NCBI RefSeq assembly: GCF_000383675.1
Contig: NZ_KB911827.1
Location: 124,001-188,000, forward strand
Source: Terracoccus sp. 273MFTsu3.1
GTDB taxonomy: Bacteria > Actinomycetota > Actinomycetes > Actinomycetales > Dermatophilaceae
Reading direction: 5' to 3'
Length of the DNA stretch: 64,000 bases
In this document: piece after piece, positions 9,913-17,627 of the stretch
Layout of the letters: each line of letters begins with the position of its first letter
How positions within the stretch are numbered: position 1 is the first letter of the stretch
The notes under the pieces: model-generated
What the model saw: the letters and a program-made list of their open reading frames with translations, nothing else
What the model was told of the DNA's origin: nothing
The model's database searches: none
Made by a program: the position numbers and the translations under genes

Positions 9913-9956
9913 GGGTGCCACCCCGGTCGGGCGACGGGGTGGGGCAGGAGAGGCAT
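9909..9956 (-). CDS. putative 15-residue nar leader peptide
   Basis: Reading on the minus strand, a strong GGAGG (complement of 9961-9965) sits 4 nt before an ATG at 9956. The frame encodes MPLLPHPVARPGWHP and ends in TGA that overlaps the narG GTG as GTGA, the same junction seen at narH/narJ and narJ/narI. narG itself has only a weak ribosome-binding site, so translation may enter through this leader. It is proline-rich (5 of 15). The function (coupling or attenuation) is inference. It may simply be a chance ORF. Confidence 0.5.
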   Translation of the reverse strand: MPLLPHPVARPGWHP

Positions 9957-9959
9957 GGG

Positions 9960-9975
9960 TCCTCCAAATCGACGA
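9960..9975. promoter_or_regulatory. 16-bp repeat, copy 1 (upstream of narG)
   Basis: TCCTCCAAATCGACGA. It is identical at 15 of 16 positions to 10148-10163. It overlaps the Shine-Dalgarno of the narG leader. Candidate operator for the divergent regulator. Confidence 0.5.
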
Positions 9976-10147
9976 TGGGGGTGCATCGAAACGATCGGCT
10001 GCGCGCGTTCGACGGCCCCCGTGGCGTGGCCCCGGTGTCCCCGAACTGAGCGCAACGCTACTGCTCCCAGCGGGTTCCGGCGCGGCAAACGCCCATCGGA
10101 CCGACGGCATTCTCGACCTGCAGCCCGCTGAGGCAGGGGCTGGCCTA

Positions 10148-10163
10148 TCCTCCAAATCAACGA
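10148..10163. promoter_or_regulatory. 16-bp repeat, copy 2 (regulator promoter)
   Basis: TCCTCCAAATCAACGA. It overlaps a possible -10 box (TATCCT, 10146-10151) and ends just before the AAGGAGG ribosome-binding site of the regulator. The position suits autoregulation. Confidence 0.5.
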
Positions 10164-10177
10164 AAAGGAGGATCGGC

Positions 10178-10945
10178 ATGCCACGTGTCATCCGCGGCGA
10201 CGTCCGGACGTCGCCCATGCGTCGGGCCGTCCTCGACCTCCTCGCGGACGTCGGCGACCCGGTCGCGACCAGCGACGCCTCCGTCGGGTCGCGCGGCCGC
10301 GAGGGACGAGGACTCGGCGCCTCCGAGGTCGGTGCCGCCCTCGGCCTCCACGTCACCACGGCCCGTTTCCACCTCGAGCGGCTCGTGGCCGCCGGGCTGG
10401 TCACGAGCGTGCAGCGGCGCGGAGCCGTGGGTCGTCCACGCAAGATCTACGTCGATGCCCGGAGCGCGCGGCCTGGCCTCGCGAGCCAGGAGTCGCTCCA
10501 TGCCTTCACCGAGCTGCTGACGAGCGCCTGGTCCGAGGCGGCGAACGGCTCGCCCGGCGACCCCGAGGGCGCCGGGGTGCGCTGGGTGCAGGGACGGCGC
10601 GAGGAGCCCGCCCCGCCGAGGGCCTCGACCCCGGGTGGCTGGCTCGGGAAGGTCGGCATGGCCGTCGACCTGCTCGACGAGTGGGGCTACCAGCCGGAGC
10701 TGGCCACGTCCGAGGGTGGTCGGACCGTCGAGCTGACCCTCCACGACTGTCCCTTCCTCGCGATGGCTAAGGCACATCCGGAGGTCGTGTGCGCCATCCA
10801 CCGGGGGCTGCTCCGCGGCACGATGACCGCCGTCGGCGAGGACGGCGCCCAGGTCGAGCTGCGGCCCTTCGTCACGGATCGCACGTGCTCGGCACGCCTC
10901 ACGACGTCAGCCACCTTCGGTCGCGAGCGACCGGCTCCGGACTGA
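10178..10945 (+). CDS. SufR-like winged-helix regulator with C-terminal cysteines
   Basis: Transcription factor of 255 aa. The N-terminal winged helix (about residues 12-95) contains GASEVGAALGLHVTTARFHLERLVAAGLV and a basic wing RRGAVGRPRKIY. The C-terminal half carries C191 (HDCPF), C205 (VVCAIH) and C237 (RTCSARL), arranged much like the Fe-S ligands of SufR-family repressors. ATG at 10178 is chosen because AAGGAGG lies 6 nt upstream; the frame is open further upstream but without a site. It is divergent from narG with a shared 16-bp repeat on each side. An O2, NO or redox-sensing regulator of nar is inferred, not shown. Confidence 0.8.
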   Translation: MPRVIRGDVRTSPMRRAVLDLLADVGDPVATSDASVGSRGREGRGLGASEVGAALGLHVTTARFHLERLVAAGLVTSVQRRGAVGRPRKIYVDARSARPGLASQESLHAFTELLTSAWSEAANGSPGDPEGAGVRWVQGRREEPAPPRASTPGGWLGKVGMAVDLLDEWGYQPELATSEGGRTVELTLHDCPFLAMAKAHPEVVCAIHRGLLRGTMTAVGEDGAQVELRPFVTDRTCSARLTTSATFGRERPAPD

Positions 10946-11016
10946 CGCCGAGGCGGCCGAATCCGACCGGCCGGCCGCGGTGAGAGGACCGGCCGGCCGC
11001 CGGGTATGGGAGCGGG

Positions 11017-11301
11017 GTGAGCACGTCGTCAGCGCCCGGAGCCTCGCGCGGCCGGTCGGAGGCCACCATCGACCGCAACGTCGACCGGAACGTCGACCGG
11101 TCCCCGGCGACCTCAGCAGGCCCGGGTCGGTCCGACGGCATCGACCTCGCGGTGGCCGTCGACCTCGTGGTGCTCCACCGAGGTCTGACCGCGGGCGAGG
11201 CCCACGAGCTGCTGTGCAGGCACGCCGAGGCGACCGGCCGCGACCTCGACGACGTGGCGAGCGACGTCATCGACCTCGGGACCTCGCGCCTGCCGCGCTG
11301 A
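11017..11301 (+). CDS. small ANTAR-like protein
   Basis: 94 aa from a GTG preceded by a GGGAG-type site. After a disordered N-terminus, residues 40-90 (IDLAVAVDLVVLHRGL, TAGEAHELLCRHAEATGRDL, DDVASDVIDL) fit the three-helix ANTAR fold that binds paired-hairpin antiterminator RNAs. ANTAR proteins often control nitrate or nitrite genes, and this one lies about 1.1 kb from narG on the opposite strand. No sensor domain is fused. The role is inferred. Confidence 0.65.
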   Translation: MSTSSAPGASRGRSEATIDRNVDRNVDRSPATSAGPGRSDGIDLAVAVDLVVLHRGLTAGEAHELLCRHAEATGRDLDDVASDVIDLGTSRLPR

Positions 11302-11353
11302 GGGGCAGCCGCGGAGCTCGCACCGTCGGCGGCGAGTGGCTCGCGGTCGGGGG

Positions 11354-11590
11354 CTAGGGCTCGGGAGGAGTCTCGCCGTTGGCCACGGTCTCGACCCAGT
11401 CGACGGCCGCGTCCGAGAGCTCCAGCCCGTCAGGCCCCTGGTGAGCGACCCACCAGGCGTCGGGGTCGACGGGACCGATGACTCGCGTGATGTCCGCGAC
11501 GACGTCGAGCGGCAGCGGTTCGCCGTTGTGGGCGACGATCCAGTCCCGGGTCTCCGGTCGCACCGCGGACCACCACGTCTCGAGTGACAT
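11354..11590 (-). CDS. hypothetical protein, 78 aa
   Basis: Small acidic, tryptophan-rich soluble protein with a repeating pattern: W-I-V-A-H-N-G-E near residue 17 and W-W-V-A-H-Q-G-P near residue 46, each followed by an L/hydrophobic-rich segment. This suggests two similar half-domains. The codon pattern is typical of the region. It converges with the ANTAR gene. Family not recognised. Confidence 0.6.
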   Translation of the reverse strand: MSLETWWSAVRPETRDWIVAHNGEPLPLDVVADITRVIGPVDPDAWWVAHQGPDGLELSDAAVDWVETVANGETPPEP

Positions 11591-11630
11591 GAGCCCACTG
11601 TCCCAGCCTCGCGCGCAGTCGTCGAGGGCG

Positions 11631-12077
11631 TCAGCCGGCCGGCCCCGGAACCCGTGGCACCGGGGCGAGCATCCGGCGTACGACGAGCCGGCTCACCAGG
11701 AGCGTGAGGATGAGCAGCGTCACGGACACGAACCCGCCGAGGCTGACACTGTCGCCGAAGACGAGGTCGGTGAGCTCGAGCACGACGAACTTGCTCCCGA
11801 CGAGGACGCCCCACAGGAGGAGCCCCGCGCCGACCTTGCCCACGGCGCCGCGCGCGGCGGTGAACCGGCCCCTCGCCCGCTTCTTCACCGCGAGGACGAC
11901 CTCCAGGACGCCCTTGAGCAGGACCGCCGTGAGCAGCGACAGCGTGAAGGTCTCGCTGATGACCGCCGGGACGTACTGGATGAAGAGATTGAGCACGACG
12001 ACGTAGACGAAGACGTCGACGACGTCCGCGGCGCGCCCGGTGCTCGCTCGGGGCGTCGGATCGACCTGAGAGGACAC
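11631..12077 (-). CDS. hypothetical four-helix membrane protein
   Basis: 148 aa with four hydrophobic helices (about residues 20-40, 45-65, 85-105 and 115-140) and a basic cytoplasmic loop (KKRARGR). GTG at 12077 is chosen because a TACAGT -10 box lies 7 nt upstream, indicating a leaderless transcript; longer starts upstream lack such support. No known function recognised. Confidence 0.65.
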   Translation of the reverse strand: MSSQVDPTPRASTGRAADVVDVFVYVVVLNLFIQYVPAVISETFTLSLLTAVLLKGVLEVVLAVKKRARGRFTAARGAVGKVGAGLLLWGVLVGSKFVVLELTDLVFGDSVSLGGFVSVTLLILTLLVSRLVVRRMLAPVPRVPGPAG

Positions 12078-12084
12078 GGAACTC

Positions 12085-12090
12085 ACTGTA
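12085..12090 (-). promoter_or_regulatory. -10 box (TACAGT) of leaderless membrane-protein gene
   Basis: TACAGT on the minus strand, 7 nt from the GTG at 12077. Confidence 0.5.
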
Positions 12091-12257
12091 GGGGGGTCAC
12101 GCCGCGGCGCCCGTGACATCGCGCCACCTCGGCTCGTTGGGGCAGGACGATCCGGATCCGCCCGTGCGGCGAACCACGGAGGCACCACCACGTGCGACCC
12201 GCCACCACCCCACGGCACCCCGGTCGCGCGTGCACGTTCCGAGAAGGGACCCAGTCA

Positions 12258-14600
12258 ATGACGACGCCCGACCACCCGCACGCCCAGAGCTCCGTCCGAG
12301 CCCATGGCTCACCACCCGACGGCGTCAGCCGACGGCGCTTCATCGGCTTCGTCGTCGCCGGGGCCACCCTCACCGTCGCGGCGGAGGTCGGCGGCGCCGC
12401 ACCTGCCTCGGCTGCGGTGCCGAGCGTGCCGCAGGTGCCGGAGCTCTACGACCTCGGCGACCTCCAGACCCACTCGGCGCTCCCGACGTCACAGCTGATC
12501 ACCATCACCGTCGACGACCACGGCGTGGCCCACTTCGCCATCCCGCGGATGGAGGTCGGGCAGGGCATCACGACGGCCGCGGCCATGATCATCGCCGACG
12601 AGCTCTCGATGCCCGTCGAGGACGTACGCGTGACGCTGGCTCCCGCGCGGCCCGAGCTCGTCTTCAACCAGCTCACCGGCGGGTCGAACACGATGCAGTC
12701 GATGTTCACCCCGATCCGGGTGGCCGCCGCGGTGGCCCGAGGCGCCCTCCTGCGGGCCGCCGCGACCGCGCTCGGCGCCACCGTGGATTCGCTCGTCGCG
12801 CAGGGCGGTGTCGTCACCGCCCCGGACGGCGGCAGGCGCACCTACGCCGAGCTGTCGGTCGCCGCCGCGAGCTCCTCGACGACCGCCGTCGACGTCGAGC
12901 TCACGCCGACGAGCTCGTTCGACGTGATCGGCACGCCCCACAACCGGGTCGACGCGCTCGACGCCGTGACGGGCCGCAAGCGCTTCACCATGGACCTCGA
13001 CGTGCCGGACGCCCTGCCGACCATGGTGTGCCGTCCGCCGACGCTCAACGGCTCGCCGCGCAGCGTCGACAACCTCGCGGCGGTCCGGGCACTGCCCGGT
13101 GTCACCGACGTCGTCGTCGTCGAGACGGGTGTCGCCGTGCGGGCCGATACGTTCGGCCAGTGCATCGACGCCGTTCGCGCCCTCCGCGTCACGTGGGCCG
13201 GCGGCCCGGTCGAGGGCGAGTCGGACGACTCGGTCCTGCGCCGGCTCAAGGCCGCCGAGCTGCCCATGAGCGTGCCCACGGTGCCGTTGCTGGCGCAGAC
13301 CGTCGACCTGCGCTTCGAGTTCATGTTCCGCAGCAGCGCCGCCCTCGAGCCCAACTGCGCCATCGCCGACGTGCGCGACGACCGAGCGACCGTCTGGGCC
13401 GGCCTCAAGGCTCCCATCGTCGCCCAGCGCAACATCGCCAAGGCCCTGGGTCTGCCGATCGCCCGTGTCGCCGTCAACGTCGTGACCGGCGGAGGGTCCT
13501 TCGGGCACAAGCTCTTCGGTGACGCGGCGATCGAGGCCGCGAAGATCTCCCGGGCCATGGGCAAGCCCGTCAAGCTGATGTGGCACCGGGCCGACGAGCC
13601 CCGGCAGGGGCGCACGCACCCGATGGCGACGTCGCGCATCCGCGCCACGCTGCTGGCGGGGGAGGTGCTCACCTTCGAGCAGCGGCACACGAGCATCAAG
13701 ACCGACTTCTCGCACGGTCTGGGCGAGCGTCTGACCGCCATGGCGTCAGAGCTCCCCGCCGGCCTGGGCAACCTCGGTCTGGCCGAGTCGATCTTCACGC
13801 TGACCCAGGAGCTGCCCTACGACTTCGGGGTCGTCACCCAGCTGCTCAACGAGGTCGACATGGGCTTCAACACCGGCAGCATGCGCAACATCTACTCGCC
13901 CGACGTCGCCTGCGCCAACGAGCTGTTCATCGACCAGCTCGCCAGGAAGCTGCGCAAGGACCCGCTCTCCTTCCGGCTGGCGTTCCTGCGCAACGAGCGC
14001 GTCAAGGCCTGTCTGCGCAAGGTCGCCGAGGTCGGACGGTGGGGACGGGCGATGCCTGCCGGCACGGCCCAGGGGATCGCCATCCACTCGGAGTACAAAG
14101 GTGCCACGGCGGTCCTCGTCGAGATCGACTGCCGCCCCGAGACGGTGAACCGGCAGGTCCGCGACGCCGTGACCGGTCCACGCGTCACCAAGGCCGTCAT
14201 CGCCATCGACGCCGGGCTCGTCGTCAACCCGCGCGGACTCGAGGCCCAGATGATGGGCGGCGTCTCCGACGGCATCGCCCTCGCCCTGACGAGCAGCAAC
14301 CACCTGCAGGACGGCCACTTCCTCGAGGCGAGCTGGGACAACTACTTCTACACGCGCCAGTGGAACGTGCCCCCGACCTTCGAGTGCATCGTCATGCCCT
14401 CGGACGCCGAGCTCCCCGGCGGCGCAGGTGAGGCGGGCGTCGCCGCCTCGGTCGCAGCCACGGCGTGTGCGTACGCCCGCGCGACCGGCACCGTCCCGAC
14501 GCGGTTCCCGGTCAACCACGGGACCGTGTCGTTCACCCCGAAGACCTTCGTCCCGCCGGTGCCGCCCTCGCCCACCGACGGCCTCGCCCACACCTACTGA
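12258..14600 (+). CDS. molybdenum hydroxylase large subunit (IorB type)
   Basis: Catalytic Moco subunit (780 aa) of an aldehyde or N-heterocycle dehydrogenase of the isoquinoline 1-oxidoreductase beta type. A twin-arginine signal (SRRRFIGFVVAGATL, about residues 28-42) with an ASA cleavage region suggests export folded with cofactor. Family motifs include MEVGQGI, TGGGSFGHK and the C-terminal GEAGVAA bearing the likely catalytic Glu. ATG at 12258 follows GAGAAGGGA by 8 nt. The small [2Fe-2S] subunit follows 11 nt after the stop. No XdhC-like insertase or cytochrome c partner is nearby. Substrate unknown. Confidence 0.88.
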   Translation: MTTPDHPHAQSSVRAHGSPPDGVSRRRFIGFVVAGATLTVAAEVGGAAPASAAVPSVPQVPELYDLGDLQTHSALPTSQLITITVDDHGVAHFAIPRMEVGQGITTAAAMIIADELSMPVEDVRVTLAPARPELVFNQLTGGSNTMQSMFTPIRVAAAVARGALLRAAATALGATVDSLVAQGGVVTAPDGGRRTYAELSVAAASSSTTAVDVELTPTSSFDVIGTPHNRVDALDAVTGRKRFTMDLDVPDALPTMVCRPPTLNGSPRSVDNLAAVRALPGVTDVVVVETGVAVRADTFGQCIDAVRALRVTWAGGPVEGESDDSVLRRLKAAELPMSVPTVPLLAQTVDLRFEFMFRSSAALEPNCAIADVRDDRATVWAGLKAPIVAQRNIAKALGLPIARVAVNVVTGGGSFGHKLFGDAAIEAAKISRAMGKPVKLMWHRADEPRQGRTHPMATSRIRATLLAGEVLTFEQRHTSIKTDFSHGLGERLTAMASELPAGLGNLGLAESIFTLTQELPYDFGVVTQLLNEVDMGFNTGSMRNIYSPDVACANELFIDQLARKLRKDPLSFRLAFLRNERVKACLRKVAEVGRWGRAMPAGTAQGIAIHSEYKGATAVLVEIDCRPETVNRQVRDAVTGPRVTKAVIAIDAGLVVNPRGLEAQMMGGVSDGIALALTSSNHLQDGHFLEASWDNYFYTRQWNVPPTFECIVMPSDAELPGGAGEAGVAASVAATACAYARATGTVPTRFPVNHGTVSFTPKTFVPPVPPSPTDGLAHTY

Positions 14601-14611
14601 GGAGCACCCCC

Positions 14612-15088
14612 ATGGCACAGCACACCTTCCGGGTGAACGGCGAGTCCGTCACCGTCGACGTGGCCGACGACGTCCGGCTCCTCTGGGTCCTGCGCGACGT
14701 CCTCGGCATCACCGGCCCCAAGTACGGGTGCGGGATCAACGTCTGCAAGGCCTGCACCTCGCACATCAACGGCAAGGCCTTCAACCCCTGCTCCGTGCAG
14801 GTCAAGGACGTCGGCCCCGACGACGAGATCACGACGATCGAGGGCCTACCCGACACGGTCGGAGCGGATCTGCACCCCATGCAGGAGGCATGGTTGCAGC
14901 GGGACGTCGCCCAGTGCGGCTACTGCCAGCCGGGGCAGATCATGGCCGCGGTGGCGCTCGTGCGCTCGGTGCGGGCCGAGGGCCGCGCCATCACCGACGA
15001 CGACCTCGACGGCATACGCAACGTCTGTCGGTGTGGCACGTACACCCGCATCCGCGAGGCCATCCGGGACGGCGCCGAGCGCATGTAG
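14612..15088 (+). CDS. molybdenum hydroxylase [2Fe-2S] small subunit (IorA type)
   Basis: 158-aa electron-transfer partner of the preceding gene. The N-terminal plant-type ferredoxin domain has CGINVCKAC and the later C of NPCSV. The C-terminal helical domain has CGYC and CRC, ligating two [2Fe-2S] clusters. ATG at 14612 uses the GAGGAGC that overlaps the upstream stop. The protein has no signal, so it would be exported piggyback on the Tat-bearing large subunit. In-frame DGIRN uses rare Ile ATA where a GTATGCCG octamer falls (15010). Confidence 0.92.
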   Translation: MAQHTFRVNGESVTVDVADDVRLLWVLRDVLGITGPKYGCGINVCKACTSHINGKAFNPCSVQVKDVGPDDEITTIEGLPDTVGADLHPMQEAWLQRDVAQCGYCQPGQIMAAVALVRSVRAEGRAITDDDLDGIRNVCRCGTYTRIREAIRDGAERM

Positions 15089-15098
15089 CTCCGGCGCC

Positions 15099-15125
15099 GG
15101 GCCGTCGCCCAGCGGTCGACGGCCC
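15099..15125 (+). terminator. hairpin after IorA-type gene
   Basis: Nine-base GC-rich arms (15099-15107 and 15117-15125) pair perfectly around a 9-nt loop, 10 nt after the stop. No T tract. Confidence 0.45.
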
Positions 15126-15180
15126 ACGGGCGGCCGCGCCTCCTTCGGGCCGCGGACGTCGGCTGACCATCCCTTGCACG

Positions 15181-15198
15181 TTTCTTGAGACTTTCTTG
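15181..15198. promoter_or_regulatory. TTTCTTG direct repeat with 11-bp spacing
   Basis: TTTCTTG occurs at 15181-15187 and 15192-15198, one helical turn apart, in an AT-richer patch upstream of a 60-codon ORF. The second copy continues into a TTTCT-TGC-AGAAA inverted repeat. Possible activator site. Confidence 0.35.
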
Positions 15199-15305
15199 CA
15201 GAAATACGGGCAATAGGGACGTATCCGCCCTTCCCGGCTGGTACACCTACTCCTGGGACACCGGCCACAGGGTAGAGCCGGCTGCCGCGACCAGGGAGAA
15301 CCACG

Positions 15306-15488
15306 ATGAGTGCAGTGACGGCGGCCGACGACGAGACGTTCGCGACCGTGATGACCGGCAGCGAGCGGGCAGCGATGCTCGAGCGTCTCGCGCAGGCCTG
15401 CACGACGAGCGTGGTGGCCCCGGTCGGCGCGGCGCGGAACCGAGCAGGGCACTCCGCACGTTCACTGGTCATGTGGCGTTGCCCCTGA
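15306..15488 (+). CDS. possible small protein, 60 aa
   Basis: ATG preceded by AGGGAG at good spacing and an AT-richer upstream patch. The first half (acidic, DDETFATVMTGSERAAMLERLAQ) looks helical; the end (SARSLVMWRCP) looks unstructured and may be out of frame. Not recognised. It could be a real small protein or the remnant of a longer gene. The rest of 15126-15627 holds no other convincing gene. Confidence 0.35.
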   Translation: MSAVTAADDETFATVMTGSERAAMLERLAQACTTSVVAPVGAARNRAGHSARSLVMWRCP

Positions 15489-15627
15489 CGGGATCTCCCG
15501 TCACCGTCGAGCCACACCCCGAGCACCCCGCCGTCCGCGGCGCCCCGCCCCAGATCTGAGGCACGGCCACCCGAACGCGGTCGGCGGGGGCTCGCACATC
15601 TCGGCGCGCGTCACCCAGCCGTTCCCG

Positions 15628-17424
15628 TCAGAGCTGGCGGCTGCTCAGCACCGACGAGCGGTCGATCTTGAGGATCCCGCCGTCGTCGACGAGGGAGTAT
15701 GCCGTCCGCTCCTCGAACCGACGCCCGTCGTCGAAGGCGTAGCGCAAGGTCGCGACGACCGACCCCGGCGCCGACCCCGTCGCCTGGCGGACGTCGACGG
15801 AGGAGACGGAACCCCAGAAGCGCTCGTAGGTCGCGCGGCTGCCGGACGTCGTCGACCGGTAGCGGTCGGTCAGGCGCGCCCACCCCGCGTCCGTGTCACC
15901 GGGGAGCAGCGCGTAGTAGTCCCGCACGGCACGGGCCAGCTCGGCGTCCGTAGGGCTCCCCGACACCGTCGTGGACGGAGCCGTCGAGGGAGCGGTGGAC
16001 GGCGGGTTGGACCGGGTCGCCGGGCGCGAGCTGGTCGGAGCGCTCGTCGGGGGTGAGGGTGTCTCGGCCCGCGATGTCGTCGGGGACGTCGGCGGCCGCG
16101 TCACGCTCGAGGTCCTCGGACTGCTCGATGCGGCGGGCGGCGCCGCCTGGCCGCCAGGGCCGGTGGAGTCGCGTTGCAGGCCCCAGATGGCCAGGCCGGC
16201 TCCGGCGAGCACGACGAGAGCCACGACGAGCAGCACGGCGGGGCGGCGGCGCCCCGGGGCCGCGCCGTGCCGGACCACGTCGGCGCCGCTGCCGTCATCG
16301 TCGTCGTCATCGTCGTCGCGGTCGCCGCCGCCCCCAGGCTTCGTCGGGTCGGACGGTCGAGGTGTGACGGCTCGGGCCGGCGTGTCGGTGCTGCCGGATG
16401 CCGCGGCCGCCGGCAGTGGGCTGGTGTCCGAGGTGTCGCCGCTGCGCTCGTCGCCGAGGGGGTCATCGCCGACGACCGCCGCTGCGCCGCCGGCGGCCGC
16501 TCCTCCCGCGGTCCCTGCCGTCCCACCGAGGGGGAGGACCCGCGTCCGGTCCGGCCGCAGGCCGGTGCCCGCACCGGGAGGGGGCACGGGGCCCCGGGGT
16601 GGACGTCCGGCCGCGATCTCAGCGAGGTCGGCCGAGACGTCCTCCATCGAGGGCCGGTCGTCGGGTGACGCGGCGAGCATCGCGAGCAGGACGGGGGCGA
16701 GCGGGCCGTCAGCGGGCGGGGTGATCGAGCCGGAGGCCACCCGGTGCAGCAGGGCCATCGGGTTGTCTCCGGTGCCGAACGGCGGCGAGCCCTCGGCGGC
16801 GGCATACAGGGTCGCCCCGAGGGAGAAGACGTCCGAGGCCGGGCTCGAGGGCGCCCCACGCGCGACCTCCGGAGCGAGGTAGGCCGGGGTTCCGGTCACC
16901 ATGCCGGTCGAGGTGAGGGACACGTCGCCGACGGCGTGCGAGATCCCGAAGTCGGTGATGCGGGCCGTGCCGTCCTCGGCGACGAGCACGTTGCCCGGCT
17001 TGACGTCGCGGTGCACGATGTCGGCGCGGTGCGCGGCAGCGAGGGCAGCGGCGAGCTCGGCGCCGAGCTTGGCCACCTCGCGCACCGGCAGGGGCCCGCG
17101 CTCGGCCAGCACGGCGTGCAGGCTGCGCGACGGGAGGTACTGCATGACGAGGCACGGCTGGCCGTCGTGGTCGACGACGTCGAAGACGGGCACCGCGTTG
17201 GGGTGGTGCAGACGGGCTGTGTTGCGGGCCTCCCGCATGGCGCGTGCGTGGGCGACCCGGGCATCGGCCTCGTCGAGGCCGACGGGGGAGTGCAGCTGCT
17301 TGACGGCCACGGCGCGGCTCAGTCGCTCGTCCCAGGCCAGCCACACGTGGCCCATGCCGCCGGAGCCGATCTGGTTCATGAGCCGGTAGCGCCCGGCGAT
17401 GAGGTCAGGCTGTACGTCCACCAT
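15628..17424 (-). CDS. transmembrane Ser/Thr protein kinase (PASTA-less PknB type)
   Basis: 598 aa. The cytoplasmic kinase domain (about residues 11-275) shows the glycine loop GSGGMGHVWLA, VAVK lysine, HRDVKPGN catalytic loop, DFG, and APE in the activation segment, so it should be active. A Pro/Gly/Asp-rich linker (poly-Asp D-D-D-D near residue 405) leads to one TM helix (VLLVVALVVLAGAGLAIWG). Outside lies a Ser/Thr-rich stalk and a compact domain of about 100 residues (DAELARAVRDYYALLPGDTDAGWARL) that resembles small SnoaL-like folds. The ATG at 17424 has GGAGGGG upstream. Substrates unknown. Confidence 0.9.
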   Translation of the reverse strand: MVDVQPDLIAGRYRLMNQIGSGGMGHVWLAWDERLSRAVAVKQLHSPVGLDEADARVAHARAMREARNTARLHHPNAVPVFDVVDHDGQPCLVMQYLPSRSLHAVLAERGPLPVREVAKLGAELAAALAAAHRADIVHRDVKPGNVLVAEDGTARITDFGISHAVGDVSLTSTGMVTGTPAYLAPEVARGAPSSPASDVFSLGATLYAAAEGSPPFGTGDNPMALLHRVASGSITPPADGPLAPVLLAMLAASPDDRPSMEDVSADLAEIAAGRPPRGPVPPPGAGTGLRPDRTRVLPLGGTAGTAGGAAAGGAAAVVGDDPLGDERSGDTSDTSPLPAAAASGSTDTPARAVTPRPSDPTKPGGGGDRDDDDDDDDGSGADVVRHGAAPGRRRPAVLLVVALVVLAGAGLAIWGLQRDSTGPGGQAAPPAASSSPRTSSVTRPPTSPTTSRAETPSPPTSAPTSSRPATRSNPPSTAPSTAPSTTVSGSPTDAELARAVRDYYALLPGDTDAGWARLTDRYRSTTSGSRATYERFWGSVSSVDVRQATGSAPGSVVATLRYAFDDGRRFEERTAYSLVDDGGILKIDRSSVLSSRQL

Positions 17425-17627
17425 GCGCGGCCCCTCCCTCCGGTTCGTGTCGGCCCGTGCCGACGTGCGATCGGTCGTGCCCGCCCTGACGGGGCGACCA
17501 CCAGCCCTTTCGGGCGACGCGTAGGGCTTCGTACCCACGGCAGCGCCCCATGCTGCCATTGCCCGACGACGACCCGGGACCGGCCCCGTCCCGTGTGGCC
17601 GTCGCGCCCGCTGGGTACGGGCAGTGA

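Noticed and set aside
6553-10131. 1192-codon frame antisense to narG
   Set aside because: Shadow of narG codon bias; composition is Arg/Gly/Val/Asp-rich with no recognisable domain.
9913-10443. Upstream extension of narG into the regulator gene
   Set aside because: Although open, it has no ribosome-binding site, no homology to NarG N-termini and would run antisense over the regulator.
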